Below, piece after piece: positions 5,523 through 5,813 of a stretch of 5,813 nucleotides of DNA. Each line of letters opens with the position of its first letter. Positions within the stretch are counted from its first letter, which is position 1. This DNA comes from Xanthobacteraceae bacterium (GTDB lineage: Bacteria; Pseudomonadota; Alphaproteobacteria; Rhizobiales; Xanthobacteraceae): positions 1 through 5,813 of the forward strand of contig JASHRR010000379.1 in assembly GCA_030037185.1 (NCBI GenBank), written 5' to 3'. The notes beneath the pieces are model-generated. The model ran no database searches and was not told the origin of the DNA. It was given only the letters and a program-made list of their open reading frames with translations. The translations under genes and the position numbers were made by a program.

Positions 5523-5813
5523 GGTCAGTTGTCCACGGCCGGCGCGCGGAATGGGAGCAGCAAGTGCGGCTGAGCATTTTGCTTGACCGATGGATGCCTG
5601 AGGACCGCGACCGATCCGGTTGCGTCGTCAGCGACGCCTGGCGCGATGCGCAAGCGGCGCGGTGTCGCATCGATCGCCTGCATGATCTTTTGTTGAGGCA
5701 CCTTCACGGCCATGAGCCGTATGTACGAAAATTAATAACTTGGGTGGAGAACGGGTAAAGTTGGTCAAAGAGAGGCTGTTGCACACGGACTCTTTCCAAT
5801 TCAACAAGATTGC
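5523..5813. other. Unassigned region upstream of the DUF1194 fragment
   Basis: Two overlapping frames are open here: a minus-strand frame of 62 codons (5525-5713, MAVKVPQQKIMQAIDATPRR at its start) and a plus-strand frame of 64 codons from a GTG (5564-5758). Both have similar GC-rich third positions, neither has a ribosome binding site, and I recognise neither. One may be a remnant whose partner strand is a shadow. From about 5711 the sequence becomes AT-richer and non-coding in appearance. Confidence 0.3.

Overview
The window is GC-rich and looks like an accessory, partly decayed region of an alphaproteobacterium, most likely Bradyrhizobium or a close relative. That assignment rests on recalled family resemblance: an Omp25/31-type barrel opening with a YNWTGFY motif, a Tct/Bug binding protein, a DUF1194 protein and a small CX3C secreted protein. 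No search was run. No transposase, integrase, tRNA, rRNA or CRISPR array is visible.

Layout. (1) 1-2351 (+): the 3' part of a TonB-dependent receptor gene whose reading frame runs straight into two tandem Omp25-like eight-stranded barrel modules. It is broken by a frameshift at about 1215-1250 and an in-frame TAA at 1926-1928. (2) 2515-2880 and 4284-4669 (both -): two separated halves of one decayed gene for a membrane protein with an N-terminal membrane pair, a central coiled coil and a C-terminal membrane helix. (3) 2881-4283: a block of about 1.4 kb lying between those halves. It holds a remnant of a ferredoxin-reductase-type FAD oxidoreductase (-, about 2882-3130) and an intact Bug/TctC-type periplasmic binding protein (+, 3257-4228). 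(4) 4662-4983: a 17-bp palindrome, a clear ribosome binding site, an intact 60-residue secreted protein with a double CX3C pattern, and a Rho-independent terminator, together a compact complete transcription unit. (5) 5043-5468 (-): the C-terminal part of a DUF1194 (von Willebrand A-like) protein lacking its N-terminal half. (6) About 5523-5813: unassigned sequence, possibly ending in an insertion-sequence-like terminus.

Only two genes look functional: the Bug/TctC protein and the small cysteine protein. The others are at various stages of decay and do not form a joint pathway. The main results are the reconstruction of the split membrane-protein gene, with the inserted block that separates its halves, and the receptor plus double-barrel composite architecture.
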